From assembly GCA_037962975.1 (NCBI GenBank), contig CM075673.1, positions 117,633,001 through 117,697,000 of the forward strand: a stretch of 64,000 bases of DNA, in the 5' to 3' direction. Below the pieces are notes generated by a model. That model was not told where the DNA came from and made no database searches. It saw only the letters and a program-made list of their open reading frames with translations. This DNA comes from Clitoria ternatea. Lineage: Eukaryota > Streptophyta > Magnoliopsida > Fabales > Fabaceae. Of this stretch, positions 12,606 through 25,296 are shown piece by piece. The stretch's first letter is position 1. Every line of letters begins with the position of its first letter. Both the position numbers and the translations under genes were made by a program.

Positions 12606-14500
12606 GAATAAGATGATTTATAATTATAAGGATAAAGATACTTAGGATTTGTTTAGTGAATATAGAATATGATAAACAAACTCGATATGACAAGATAAGA
12701 ATAGGATATAATATGAACATGATAACTTATCCTATCTAGTATTCATTGTACAATAAGAAAGAGGATGACAATAATAATAGTAATAATAATAATAATAATA
12801 ACAACAACAACAACATGATAGCCTTTATCCTATTAACTCTCTTATCATTCATCAAACAAGCTATTATGATTAATAGTTTCAATTCACATTAGTATTAGCA
12901 TAAATAAAGTTGAATGACACTACCATTAAGAGTGTACTTAAAGACATTTATTGATCATCGGAAAGACAGAAATAACAATTAATCTTAAGAAGATGGTCCC
13001 TATAACTTAAAGTAAGATAGTTTGTGTGTTATCAATAATGGATATTTGTCCCATACTTATATAATTATTAATGTATATCATTTTGTCAAATATACTTAAA
13101 TATTTAAATTTTTTATTATTTTATAATAAGATAAAAAGATTAATATTTTTTCTATGATAATACTTTAATGCATAAAATTATAATATTAATTTATAATATA
13201 TCATACTAAATAATATTATATTTAATATATTATACCATATTTTCTTCCTTATTATTATTTTTAACAAATATTAAATAATCGATACCAGTTTCTTCACCTG
13301 TAAATACTCATTACCCATCTCAAACCTACATATACATGTTATAGTGTTCGTTTGGTATGTAGTTGAGGAAACAAAGTTATAAAAATAAAAAAATCTAAAG
13401 GTTAATATTGATCTTTCACGCTATTTGAAACAATTAAAACTTCATTTGAATGTATAAATTTTTATTGAGGTTGTTCAAAATAGTAACATATTAGCTCTGC
13501 TTATCCCATGTGATACCTTCAGCCTGATGTGGAATCGAGGCATCCATCTAACTACTCCTCACTCACACACAACTTTTAACAAACTAAACTTTAATCCAGA
13601 TTATATCTTATATTGAAATATTAATATAAAATGAACTTTAACCAAATTAATTAATTTTCTCTCTACTAAATGAATTGATTTAATTATTACCGAAATAGTT
13701 AAATTTATAATGCTGAGTTTAAGTATTAGATAATACAATTTTGTTAACTTTGTTACTCAAAATAATTATTTTTTATTTGAGTTTAAATAGAGTATACATA
13801 AAATTGAAATGTTTAAACTGTTTTCTTTAAATAGTTTTAGTGACGCAAACATGGTTAAATAATCAAAATTAAAGGATAATTGATGTCACATGACCTCTAA
13901 ATACCACATAAGAAGAGTATTTAACATTATCAGTATCGCATGTAACTAATGTCTACTTACAAAATACTTCAAAGATAAATAGCCAAAATGACATTAAAAA
14001 GAAGAAATTGGATCAAAACCAATCAAGCTAGAAATAGAAAATGAGATGGAGTTGAGGGGTTAAAGAAGTATATTTTTCCACATAGCTTGACTTGTACCTA
14101 ACTTGTCATTGACATCAAAAGTTAAAATTTGAAACAATGTAAAACTCATTTGGTATTCAGTTGGGGAAATTAAGTTATGAAAATAAAAAAAATTAAAGGG
14201 TTAATATTAATTTTTCACGTCATTAGAGATAGTCAAAATTTCGTTAAACTAAGAAATCTTATTTTTTTTTATCAAACTTCAATTCAGTTTCCATAATAAA
14301 ATACCAATGTAAATTAATAGAAATGAATGTCTAACCGGTGAGAATAAGTAGAGGGTATACAGTTTAGTACTAGCAAGCATACCCTCATCTATCCGTTGCA
14401 TTGAATTGCTTTGTAACCAAGCGACTTGTTCTTTAAGGGTTCAATTGTTCTTTGCCTTTGCCTTTTCATTTCTCGTCTGAATTTAGTATAAAGGCAAAGT
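12606..14500. other. Gene-free AT-rich region upstream of the Dicer-like gene
   Basis: I looked here for the missing helicase and DUF283 exons of the Dicer-like gene and found none. Two related ~92-bp segments in direct orientation (13351-13445 and 14149-14243), both starting TTTGGTAT and containing AAAATAAAAAAA..TAAAGG.TTAATATT, are probably copies of one dispersed repeat. The rest is low-complexity AT-rich sequence. Confidence 0.5.
12771..12815. repeat. AAT/AAC microsatellite
   Basis: A run of AAT trinucleotides passes into AAC trinucleotides (AATAATAGTAATAAT ... AACAACAACAAC). Confidence 0.9.
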
Positions 14501-14571
14501 GGTCCCCACCACATCCACTTTCCTAGGCTATATATTGGAAGTTAACCAACACACATGATCGTAGGATTTAG

Positions 14572-14579
14572 TATATATA
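14572..14579 (+). promoter_or_regulatory. Candidate TATA box of the truncated Dicer-like gene
   Basis: TATATATA lies 59 bp upstream of the first in-frame ATG. A start site about 30 bp downstream would leave a 5' UTR of roughly 35 bp, a normal spacing for a plant promoter. Another TATATATT lies at about 14529. This supports independent transcription of the truncated gene but is only a motif match. Confidence 0.5.
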
Positions 14580-14637
14580 GCAAACACTTCTCTTGTGTGA
14601 TATTGTCATCACTCATCACTCATCATCATGGCAGGAT

Positions 14638-17600
14638 TTGGTAACTTGATCACATTCACATACTTTTCATTTTTACTATGCCTTTCATTGATAGTTGATC
14701 TTACATTGTTTGACACCTTGTGCAGGAAATGTGCACCCCATTTATGTGCCATCCCAATTGGTCAACTCTTCATCTAATACTTGCAATGTAATCTACCATT
14801 GTTATTTGATTGAGTTGAAGCAGGATTTCAACTATGATGTGTCCGTTAATGACATTGTACTTGCACTAAGGACTGAACTTGATTCAGAAATCATGCACAC
14901 ATCATCAGACTCATCATTTGATGTTAAGAGAGGGAAACTGTTAGTAAACCTCAGATATTTCAAGGCAATTCAACTTAGCCCACATGAGGTGTTCTTCCTT
15001 TTCATCACAGTAATTAGTAAATGCCAAATATGATTCAATTTCAATGTGTGGTTGGTTACATGTCTGATAATATATTATTATTTTAAAGGTTCAAGGTTGT
15101 AGAAGATTTCAGACTACCCTCTTTAGGATCCTTTTGAAGCGGGATCTTGATAAGGTAACAGAAAGCGTTTCAGAGGATTTTAGTTTGGGAGATAATCCTG
15201 AGATTGATTATCTTTTGCTCCCAGCCACTCCAAAACATTTGATGCCTAATTCTGATTCAATTATTGATTGGAAGTGTGTCTTTTCTTTTCCATTTTCATC
15301 TGAAAGTGCCTGTGATTGTAAGAATGGTGCTAGTGAAGTGTGGACCAAAAATGGTTATGTTTGCTCTTGCAAACTTGAAAACTGTGTGGTCTACACTTCC
15401 CATATTCGTAATTGTAAGATGTTTTACATCATTAGAAGTGTGATGGAATTGGATGGAAACTCGACTATGCTACATCCACAAGGTAAAGGTAACGGAACTA
15501 CCTACAAGGAGTACTTCAAAAACAAGTAAGTAAATTAATTTTTGTACTTGATTTATCTCCTTGTGTTACATGTTATGCTCTGTAAAGTAATTGCGATTAT
15601 TGCTTCGCAATTTCAGGCACGGGGTTGAATTGAAATATGAAAACCAATCCCTACTTTTTGGGAGGAATCCTTTCGAAGTAGGGAATTACCTTCTCAAGAG
15701 CAGACAAATGAAGGAGAAAGGTTTAAGTCTAACAACTATTTGGTTGCTCATTAACATTACTTGAAGCATTTGAAAATGCTTAGTAGTTCTAATTTGAGTT
15801 TCCCTCATTGGAGGATATCATATTTAATTGCTAATATAACATTACTTTTGGGGGAAAAGGATCTTACATGGTTGATCAATGTGGCCAGAAATGATCTCAA
15901 GTACATCTATGCAACTATGTCTATTTAGTTCCCTATCAGGATCGTTAGTTAAAATTAAATGGTATCTTGAGGGACGTGTGAAATCAAATCAAACTACATT
16001 TTCCCAACTAGGTTACCAAACAGGAATTGGAATCATGACCCTTGCTTGTCTAGGATATTGAAGCATTTAGTGGCATGTGACAGAGTTCATCATCTATGTA
16101 ATGAAACCTGATTGAATTTTAATATTTTCTTGCAGGACAAGGCATGCACTCTGCTGAATTGCCCCCGGAACTCTGCCATATTATCATGTCGCCAATGTCA
16201 ATCAGTACCATATATTCATTCTCATTTATTCCATCAATCATGCATTGGCTTGAGTCCTTGCTCGTTGCTTACAACTTAAAAAAGATGCTTTCAGATCATT
16301 GTGTGCAAAATGATATCCCAATCAGCAAGGTATACTACCTATTCCTGTGAAAAATGCTTATAACCATGACAGTTCATATTGATTTCAATGATTCCTCTAT
16401 AGTTGATAAAGTTGAGTAAAATAAGGTTTAAAATGATTTACTCAACTTATTTTGTATGAATTTTGAGTGAAAAATGAGAATTTTAAGTAGAAGGAGATTA
16501 TAACCTTATTCTTTGGGTAGGTATTGCAAGCAATAACTGCAAAGGAATGTCAAGAGGTTATCGATTATGATACTTTAGAGACAGTTGGAGATTCGTTTCT
16601 AAAATACGCTGTTAGTCAACAGATTTTCAAGACCAATCAAAGTGATCGTGAGGGCCCTCTTACAGTCAAGAGGGGGAAATTGGTTTCAAATGATGCCTTG
16701 TCTAAGTTTGGCTGTTGCCGCACACTTCCGGTATTATTATCTTTTCTTTTTATATTTCTCTACCTTGGTATTAACTTTTGTTCTAGAATTTTCAATGTTG
16801 AGTATAAAATAGTTTATTTAAAATGGCTGATGATATATTAGTCTATCTTAAATATGTTACGTATCCGTGAGATAGTGTGTTCTAAGTCTCTTCTTATTAA
16901 ACCACCTTTGTTTATCTATATTCTAAATGTTTATTTTTTAGGCAATAAAATAGCTTTTATAATTGATTTAGACTCAACATTTAAATTTAAAAATCTAAAA
17001 GATAAAAAATACGTTCATCTAATTCTTAACCAGATTTCAAGTTGCTTCTCTAACCTTTGTTTGATTTAGTTTAATCCTTTCAGTTTTAGAATTATCTAAT
17101 TTAATCCTCTTGGTGTTAAATAATCTTGTTCCTTAGTTGCTTTTGTAAGGTATGAACTGTGTGCAATGTCTATGCAGATTGTTGAATACTCATCTGAAAG
17201 GGTAGATTCAATTGGACTAATATTTTTCAGTTTAAAAAATTATATCGACATTCTTTATCCATGTATTTTCTTCATTAAGACTATCTGAAAAAAGTCAACA
17301 CTTTTTCTTAAAAATGTGTCTGCCATGTTCTCTCAAATGCCAAACTCTACAGATCCTGAGATATATGCCAAGAGAAGATCACATTGCTTATCTTAATTGC
17401 TATTCTGTCATTGTGTTTACATTGTCAAAATCAGCTGCTTACTAGCTTTCTTGAATCTCATATTATCACATTAAAATCATCCCTGGTCCTATTTTATGGC
17501 AGTTGTTTTAAAAATTGAATGTGGAATTTCTTGATGTCACAGGGTTTCATACGAAAAGAAGTATTTGATCCAAGAAAGTGGGAAATACCTGGTGATAAGT

Positions 17601-19192
17601 CAAGAAATCTCACGCTAAAACAAGAGTTGGTTTCTAGCGGAACAAGAGTATATGTTGGTAGAACAAGAAAAATAGGATTTGAAATTGTTGCTGATGTTGT
17701 TGAGGCACTAATTGGTGCCTTTATCACAGAAGATGAGGGAGATGCTTTATCCTTTATTAATTGGATTGGCATCAAGGTTGACACCAACATCATACCATAT
17801 GGGAGGCACCTTAGCATTGCCCCAGAGAACCTTGTAAAAGTCAAGCATTTAGAATCCCTATTAAGCTACTCATTCCAAGACCCTTACCTTCTACTAGAAG
17901 CTCTGACTCATAGTTCTTTCAATCGGCCAGAATTTTGTTATGAGGTACTCGAGACTATTTAGGTGCTAATTATAATTGTTGTTTCTTTTAATTTTCATCA
18001 CATGGTTTAAAAATATATTATGAGAACTATGAGGGATAACCCTATAATTAGTTGTTGGCCTATCTTTTTTGGAAGTCATTTTGGAGTTTATATGTAGGAT
18101 GGTAAACTATAAACTTGCCTTGCAGAGACTAGAGTTTCTTGGCGATGCTGTGTTGGACTATGTCATCACAATGCATTTCTACAACGAATATTCTGATAAG
18201 TTGTCATCAGAATTTTTGACTAACATGAGGTCTATTTCTGTGAATAATGAGTGTTATACACTTTCCGCTATTAAAGGTAAGCTGAATGAGCACATACTCT
18301 GTGGCCGTGAAGTAGAAAAGCGAATTGAAGCCACAATGAAAGGTGTTGAGAGGTTATCTTTGGAATCCACTTTTGGATGGGAGCTGGAAACATATTTCTC
18401 TGAGGTAAACTCTTGTTAATATTCATACCTTTTCCATGTTTCAACATGTCCTCATTAGTATAGGAACATGCAAGCATTTTCTAGAAGTTACAATAGTTAG
18501 ACAAAGGGAATGAACCTACAATGGCATTTTTTAGTGATGTTTTAGTCAGGTGTATATGTCTCTATATTTCATACAGGTACTTGGAGATGTTATAGAATCT
18601 ATAGCAGGAGCGATTTTTGTTGATTCAGGATACAAAAAGGAGGTTGTTTTTGATAGCATAAGGCCTCTTTTGGAACCCCTGGTTACACCTGAAACAGCAA
18701 AACGACATCCCATTAATGAATTGCAAGAACTATGCTCTAAAAGGCACTATGGACGCAAAGAATCCATGAAGCCATGTGACAACAATGAAACTTCAGTTAC
18801 AATCGAGGTGAAAGCTGATGGAAACATTTATAAGCATACTGCCAAGGCCTATAAGAAGTATATGGCTCGAAAAGTAGCCTCCAAAGAAATATTGAAGCTC
18901 TTGAAGGTAATCAATTCAAATCCAAATTTGCTGTTGAATAACAGGCAATTTATGTTCATTTTATTATCTGCAATCTTAGTTTTCTGTTGGTTTGTAGATG
19001 AAATCATTTATCATATAGTTAGCAAGTGATTTTATTTTGAGTACCTAAACGTTAATATGTAATTACTGATTTGTAAGTCTCTTCATGTAATAAACAATCC
19101 AGCAGAATCATATATGTTATTTATAAAAATCTTGATCAATGAATTATCTTCCAATGTGAAAGTGTGAAATACAGGCAATGCCGGATGCTTGA
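14638..19192 (+). CDS. DCL2-like: Dicer-like 2-type RNase III, helicase-less (PAZ-RIIIa-RIIIb-dsRBD)
   Basis: Ten exons with GT/AG borders and matching phases give 750 codons including the stop: 14638-14650, 14726-14988, 15089-15525, 15617-15720, 16136-16329, 16521-16730, 17543-17944, 18126-18404, 18577-18906, 19175-19192. The predicted 749-residue protein has a platform-like stretch (YHCYLIELKQDFNYD), a PAZ domain (~105-270, with IDYLLLPATPKH and CSCKLENCVVYT), RNase IIIa (~280-480), RNase IIIb (~500-650) and a short dsRNA-binding domain (~678-744). Catalytic acidic residues are all present: E357/D361/D458/E461 in IIIa and E544/D548/D638/E641 in IIIb. DCL2 dices double-stranded RNA into 22-nt siRNAs in antiviral and transgene silencing; Arabidopsis DCL2 has ~1390 residues. 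The N-terminal DExD helicase and DUF283 are absent upstream. The start adds only five new residues (MAGFG); an alternative start near 14695 with the first intron retained is possible. It could be a functional mini-Dicer, a regulator or an expressed pseudogene. Confidence 0.88.
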
Positions 19193-20929
19193 AGTCTGGA
19201 TGATGCAAGGCAAGAAGGGAAACATAAATGACTCTCAAGGGTTATGCCATGTAAAGCTGGAAAATGTCTTCATAAAAACACTTTTTGATTAAAAAATCCA
19301 GTAATTTCTTACCTAGTTAATTCTTTTCTTGCAGTAGAAGTGCTTTGTTACATGTTAGTATTTGTCATATGACCTAACTCCTAATTTAAAAAAAAAATCG
19401 ATTTTTGGCACACTTACTTAAAATGAAAAAAATAATGATACACATGGAAAAGTAAGTATTTAGAATTGGCCACTTAAGGATTTACATGGAGGAACATGTT
19501 TGGTAATTGGATGTGAATTACCCAGTTAGAAACCAAACAACTGTGACTGTATTTTTTGAAGCTCCTACAGGTCTTTTTTTAATGGAAAATGGGGTTTTGA
19601 ATCATAAGATGTGATTCACAATTTAGTCCTCAAATTTAATAATGTTGGATTAATATTTTCTTCAATTTTGAAAAATAATCATTAAAGTTAAGGGATGAAA
19701 TAGACTAATAATCATCAAAATTAAAGATGGAAATAATATTTGTGTAACTAACAAGATTTCACATACTTGATAAATAATTAGATTGTTTAAGGATTTTGTT
19801 AGAAGTTTTAATTTTATTGTGTAATTGTGTATAAAAAAGATTTTATTTAAAGATACTTAAAATAATTAGTTTTTATTTTTCTTTTGGTTAAACCCAAAAA
19901 ATGTAACATTTTTTTTGTATACTAAATGTTTTTTGGTATACTGCTAACATTTTTATATAACCTGAGACCAAATTAATATTTTAAATTAGTTGTGGTCTTT
20001 TGGGTAAAATTTATTAAACTTTACCATTTCAAGAAAGAAGTTGACGAGGTTAGCATGTGGTGTTCAAAATTTTCATGGCAAATTTAATTCATGTCCATCG
20101 TAAAATTCCTGTAAACTTCTAAAACCAAATTAAAATAGTTAGTGATTATTTTTATAATTTAAGAATCTTAATTGTAACTAAAGTATAAACAGATCTCTTC
20201 TGAAGAAAATTAACACTAAAATTTTGTTATTAGTTCCCATTAAAAAAAAGACTTCATAGCATAGAATTGACCATATATTTTCATACAAGTGAGAAAATAT
20301 TATTTTATAAATTTTATAAATTAATTGATTTTTATTATAATAATAGTTAAATTATAAATATAAACTAATATTTTTTTAAAATATGATTTCTTAAAAAAAT
20401 TACTGCTTTAAGTTTTTTAGGTTAATTAACCTTTTTTTTTCTCCTTTTAATTTTCTTCTTTCAAATGTTCTTCTTCTACTGAGAGATACATGCAACTTTG
20501 TCTTGCCCTTTAGTTGGCAAGTTTACATTGGAACTTATTTTCTTTCACATATATTTCAATAGATTTTTGTTACGTTTAGCGTTGAAATATATGTGAGTGT
20601 TTGATTTATATCTTAATAAGTCCCAGTGAAGACTTTGAAAATATCAAAATGGTCGCTCTAGTTTGATAATAATCATTGACAAAAATAGAAGAAATTAAAG
20701 AAAAAAAAACTTAAATAAACATAAAAGACCAAAATTATAATTTTGCTTTTATATTTAAAAGTTTTAATGTCTATTTTAAACATAACTTTTAATTAAAATA
20801 TGTTGGATGTATGACTTATTTTACATTAATGTTTGTTTTTTAAGCGTTCTTGTGGCAAGGCGTATCAAAGTGGTTTTGTATACATCTCTTCATACTTGGA
20901 GGATTTTATTTTATTTGTGAACTGTCCTG
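19193..20929. other. 3' flank of the Dicer-like gene, gene-free
   Basis: AT-rich sequence with several AATAAA-like signals (for example near 19088, before the last exon). Downstream of the stop there is no clear gene. At about 20,900-20,930 the composition changes sharply to the more GC-rich Ogre 3' region. No LTR start (the TGTCGCGACC-type word) was found at this junction. Confidence 0.5.
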
Positions 20930-21683
20930 AACCGGGGTCAAGAGATCCGGTGTAGGTCAGCCACAAAAGTCAAAGATTATACAGGATTGGACACCGGATC
21001 AATGAGTATCCAGTATGTGTATCCGTTGTACCAATGCGAGAAGACCGGTCTTGATGTCCTGGAGATCCTTCACACCGTCCTCACGCGTTGAAGTGGGCGA
21101 AAGGTGGTGCCACTTGTGAAGATTCTCCGACGCTCAAGTCAGTAGTTATATTCCAGAAGAAAGGAATAGCATACAGTATTAAGCGATAACCTCCAGAATT
21201 CAAGAGAGACCTCAAAGTAAATTGAAGAGAGTTTTTATACCTGATTGGCTTGTTTTACGAGGACCTGATAGTGGCATATCCACCAAACTCCACTATGTAG
21301 ATAAATAATTGTTTAATACCCACCTACTAGCATGATTGGAGCAAGTGGCAATTTTATATTTGAGCGTGGAGATCATGAGGATAAATTTCCAGGAGCAGAC
21401 TTTGGCTCGTAGTCTGGAAAATGGAATTCTGGTTGTCACCCCTGTAGCAGTACTCATTATCTTTTGTCAAATGGCTTGTGCACATCTGATCTGAAGGTGT
21501 CTACATGGATTATCCGGTCTTGGGAGAACGCCCAGACGGTTTAGTAAATCTGATGTCTTACCTTTTGAATCGGTAGCGTTGCCAGAACGGATGACACGTC
21601 ACTGTTGTCTTAGAGGCCGGTATCAAGACCGGATCATTTGTCCCCTAGCTTGTGTAAGGGACTGTTTGAGTTGCTCACATAAC

Positions 21684-24600
21684 CTATACTGTCGATAAGC
21701 GGTCTCCTCCAGAGAAAGCTCTCTTTACGACATATGGCCCTTTATAGTTAGGAGTCCATTTGCCTCTGTTGTCTTTCTGAACTGGAAAAATCTTTTTGAG
21801 AACCAAGTCTCCTTCATGGAACTGTCGAGGTCGCACCTTCCTTTCAAATGCTCATTTCATACGCCTCTGATACAACTGACCATGACAGAGGGCGGTCAGT
21901 CTTTTACTATTGATCAGATTTAGTTGGTCATGCCGAGCCCGGACCCATTCAGCTTCTTCCAATTTTGCTTCCATGAACACCCGAAGGGATGGAATTTCTA
22001 CTTCAAAAGGCAAGACGGCTTCCATGCCATAGACTAGAGAGAACGGGGTTGCCCCTGTCGAGGTTCAGACCGAGGTACGATACCCATGTAGAGCAAAAGG
22101 AAGCATCTCACTCCAATCTCTATAGGTGACTACCATCTTCTGTACTATCTTCTTGATGTTCTTATTGGCCGCCTCCACTGCCCCATTCATCTTAGGCCGA
22201 TAAGGAGAGGAATTATGATGGTGAATTTTGAAGCTTTCACAGAGTTCCTTCATCATTTTGTTGTTCAAATTCGTACCATTGTCAGTAATGATCTGACTTG
22301 GTAGGCCATATCGATATATCAGTTCTCGCTTGACAAATTTGACCACAACATTCCTTGTTACATTGGCATATGAAGCTGCTTCTACCCATTTGGTGAAATA
22401 ATCAATGGCGACCAAGATAAAATGATGACCATTTGAGGCTTTTGGCTCAATGGGCCCAATGACATCCATGCCCCACATTGAGAAGGGCCATGGTGTCGAC
22501 AAGACATTTAGGGATGACGGGGGTGCATGAATATAGTCAGCGTATATTTGGCATTTGTGACACTTCCAAACATAAGCAAAGTAATCCGCTTCCATGGTCA
22601 TCCAGTAATAACCGGCCTTCAAGATCTTTCTTGACATGGCGTGTCCATTAGCGTGAGTCCCAAAAGATACTTCATGAACATCCCTCATGATTTCATTTGC
22701 TTCAGCAGCGTCAACACACCGAAGGAGGACAGAGTCATAGTTTCTTTTGTAAAGCACATCCCCATTTAAGAAGAAACCCATGGCGAGTCATCTTAAGGTC
22801 TTCTTATCATTCTCTATAGCACCCTCGGGGTATTCTTGACTCTGGATATATCTCCTAATATCATGGTACCAAGGTTTCCCATCGGACTCCTTTTCCATCA
22901 TTTGACAGTATGCAGGCTCACAATGCTTCTTTACTTCGATGAGAGGCATATCGTAGTCACTACTTACTTCGAACATTGAGGCAAGGGTAGCCAAGGCATC
23001 ATCCATTTGATTGTCATCCCGGAGAACGTGATGAAAAGAGATCTTGTCAAACTCTTTGATCATTTCCTTGATATGATCATGATAAGGAATCAACTTGCTG
23101 TCCCTAGTCTCCCACTCGCCTTTCAATTGGTGGATGACCAAAGCAGAGTCCCCATAAACTTCCAACAATTTTACTTTTGCATCCAACGCTGCTTGGATCC
23201 CTAATGAGCATGCCTCATATTCAGCAATGTTATTGGTACAGTCGAAACACAATCTGGTGCAGATAGGGATAAACTCCTTATCGGGTGAGATCAGGATGGC
23301 CCTAATTCTATGCCCTAGTGCATTAGAAGCTCCGTCAAATCTCAGGGTCCATTTATCTTTCTGATCACCTTCCTCATTAAATAGTGCCAGGATATCTTCA
23401 TCCGGGAAGTTAAACTGCATCGGCTGATAATCATTGATGGGTTGGTGTGCCAAGTAATCTGTCAGAGCACTTCCTCTTATGGCCTTTTGAGTGACAAATA
23501 TTATGTCGTACTCAGTTAATAGCACTTGCCAACGAGCGATCCTTCCGGTCAAAGTAGGTTTTTCAAAAATGTACTTGACGGGGTCCATCTTAGAAACTAG
23601 CCAAGTGGTGTGACTCAACATGTATTGCCTTAGGCGCTTAGCGGTCCATGCTAACGCACAACAAGTTCGTTCTAAAGCGGAGTACCTCATTTCATAATCA
23701 GTGAATTTCTTGCTTAAGTAGTAGATAGCATGTTCCTTCTTTCCAGTTTCATCGTGCTGTCCCAACACACAACCCATGGATTCATTCAATACAGTCAGAT
23801 ACAAGATAAGTGGCCTTCCTGGGGTTAGGGGCACCAAAAATTGGTGGTTCTTGCAGGTACTGTTTAATCTTTTCAAAAGCTGCTTGACAGTTCTCATCCC
23901 ATTGCCCCGGTTGATTCTTGTGGAGTAACTTGAAGATTAGTTCACAAGTCGCTGTCAATTGTGAAATAAATCGGGCAATATAATTGAGCCTTCTCAAGAA
24001 TCCTCAGACTTTTTTTTCTGTTCGGGGAGGAGGCATCTCGAGAATCGCCTTGACTTTGTCGGGATCAACCTCTATCCCTCTTTCGCTTACTATAAACCCC
24101 AACAGCTTGCCTGACCTCGCGCTAAAAGTACACTTGGCAGGGTTCAACCTGAGCCTAAACTTTTTTAACCGTTCAAAAAGCTTCCTTAGATGGCTAATAT
24201 GCCCTTCATCTGTCCTAGATTTGGCAATAATTTCATCCACATAGAATTCTATCTCTTTATGTATCATATCATGGAAAAGAGTCACCATCGCTCTCTGATA
24301 GGTTGCCCCAGCATTTTTCAACCCAAAGGACATTACCTTGTAACAAAATGTGCCCCACAGAGTGATAAACGTGGTCTTCTCCATATCTTCAGGTGCCATT
24401 TTAATTTGATTATACCCCGAGAAACCATCCATGAATGAGAAAATAGAATGTTGAGCTGTATTATCAACCAAAACATCGATTTGTGGTAGGGGAAATCATC
24501 TTTGGGACTAGCCCTATTCAAATCTCGGTAGTCCACACACATCCGTACCTTTCCATCCTTCTTTGGAACAGGGACAATGTTGGCTACCCACTGAGGGTAT

Positions 24601-25068
24601 TTTGCCACAGCTAGGAACCCAGCATCGAACTGCTTCTTAACCTCCTCTTTGATCTTTAGGAGCATTTCTGGCTTCATTCGGCGTAGCTTCTGCTTTATTG
24701 GAGGGCACTCAGGTTTTAAGGGTAGTTTATGCTCGACAATGCTAGCATCGAGTCCAGGCATATCTTGATAAGACCAGGCAAAGACATCACGAAATTCCAT
24801 TAATAACTTGATTAAATCTTCTCTTTGTTCTCTGCTTAGGGCAATGTCGATCTTGACTTCCTTCTTATTCTGTTTATTCCCCAAATTGATGACCTCAACT
24901 ATGTCTAGGTAAGGTTGAATTCCTTCATCCTCTTGCTCTAACAACCTTGTCAGATCAGGCAGTGGCTCACAATCTTCCCCACCTTCCTCATCGGCGTAAT
25001 CAACTGGGTGATCGAAGTCGTGAAACGGGATTGCGACCTCACTATTCTCAAGAGAGTCATTTTCGAAT
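21684..25068 (-). pseudogene. Ogre pol: RT, RNase H, second RNase H, integrase
   Basis: From high to low coordinates: the pre-RT segment with EDEGIQPYLDIVEVINLG; RT with VPVPKKDGKVRMCVDYRDLN and GYNQIKMAPEDMEK; and an active-site box EFYVDEIIAKS, in which the second Asp of the usual YVDD is Glu. RNase H of gypsy type follows (KKEHAIYYLSKKFTDYE, ~23,800). Next is a second, archaeal-type RNase H (WTLRFDGASNALG ... NNIAEYEAC, ~23,330), a hallmark of the Tat lineage. Integrase (22,781-21,684) has the zinc region, WGMDVIGPI, ITDNGTN and NGAVEAANK, so D-D-E is intact. There is a frameshift near 24,470, another near 23,890 and a break near 22,785. CGA-to-TGA nonsense changes occur at about 22,068 (RTSV-stop-TSTGATPF) and 21,850 (RRMK-stop-AFERK). 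Confidence 0.92.
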
Positions 25069-25296
25069 CTGCAATTTAGTGTGTTATGGTAAATGAAAAA
25101 AAAGGAACAGGTGAGTAAAGAGAAGGATTCAAAACAAGGACAAAGGAAACAAGAAGAGTTTTTTTTTTGGATTTCAATACGCGTTTATTGATGAAAATGA
25201 TAAAAACAAGTTTTTTCGCCCTTATTACATGGAAGAGTCCCAGAACCTTAGGCAGAGCAGAGGGACGAACAAGTACTTAAAGCATAAACAAATTAC
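25069..25296 (-). other. Predicted Ogre intron between protease and RT
   Basis: On the minus strand the protease ORF runs into ACCAAA|GTAATTTG (donor GT at 25296-25295) and then a stop. A pyrimidine-rich tract and TTGCAG (AG at 25070-25069) follow before ATTCGAAAATGAC. Removing these 228 bases joins SPK to FENDSLENSEV and restores one reading frame from protease into RT. The intron contains in-frame stops, so splicing is needed. An intron at this point is a known Ogre trait; the exact borders here are my inference from the frames. Confidence 0.8.

Noticed and set aside
13351..14243. The two ~92-bp related segments upstream of the Dicer-like gene as terminal repeats of one small element
   Set aside because: No TG/CA ends, no target duplication and only moderate similarity; more likely two copies of a dispersed repeat.
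12606..14571. Missing DCL2 helicase exons
   Set aside because: No DECH box, helicase motif VI or DUF283-like sequence was found in either strand in this stretch.
14695..15033. ORF start near 14,695 as the main start of the Dicer-like protein
   Set aside because: It lies in the predicted first intron and reads past the donor at 14,989; the 14,638 start with splicing gives a consistent phase. Kept only as an alternative.
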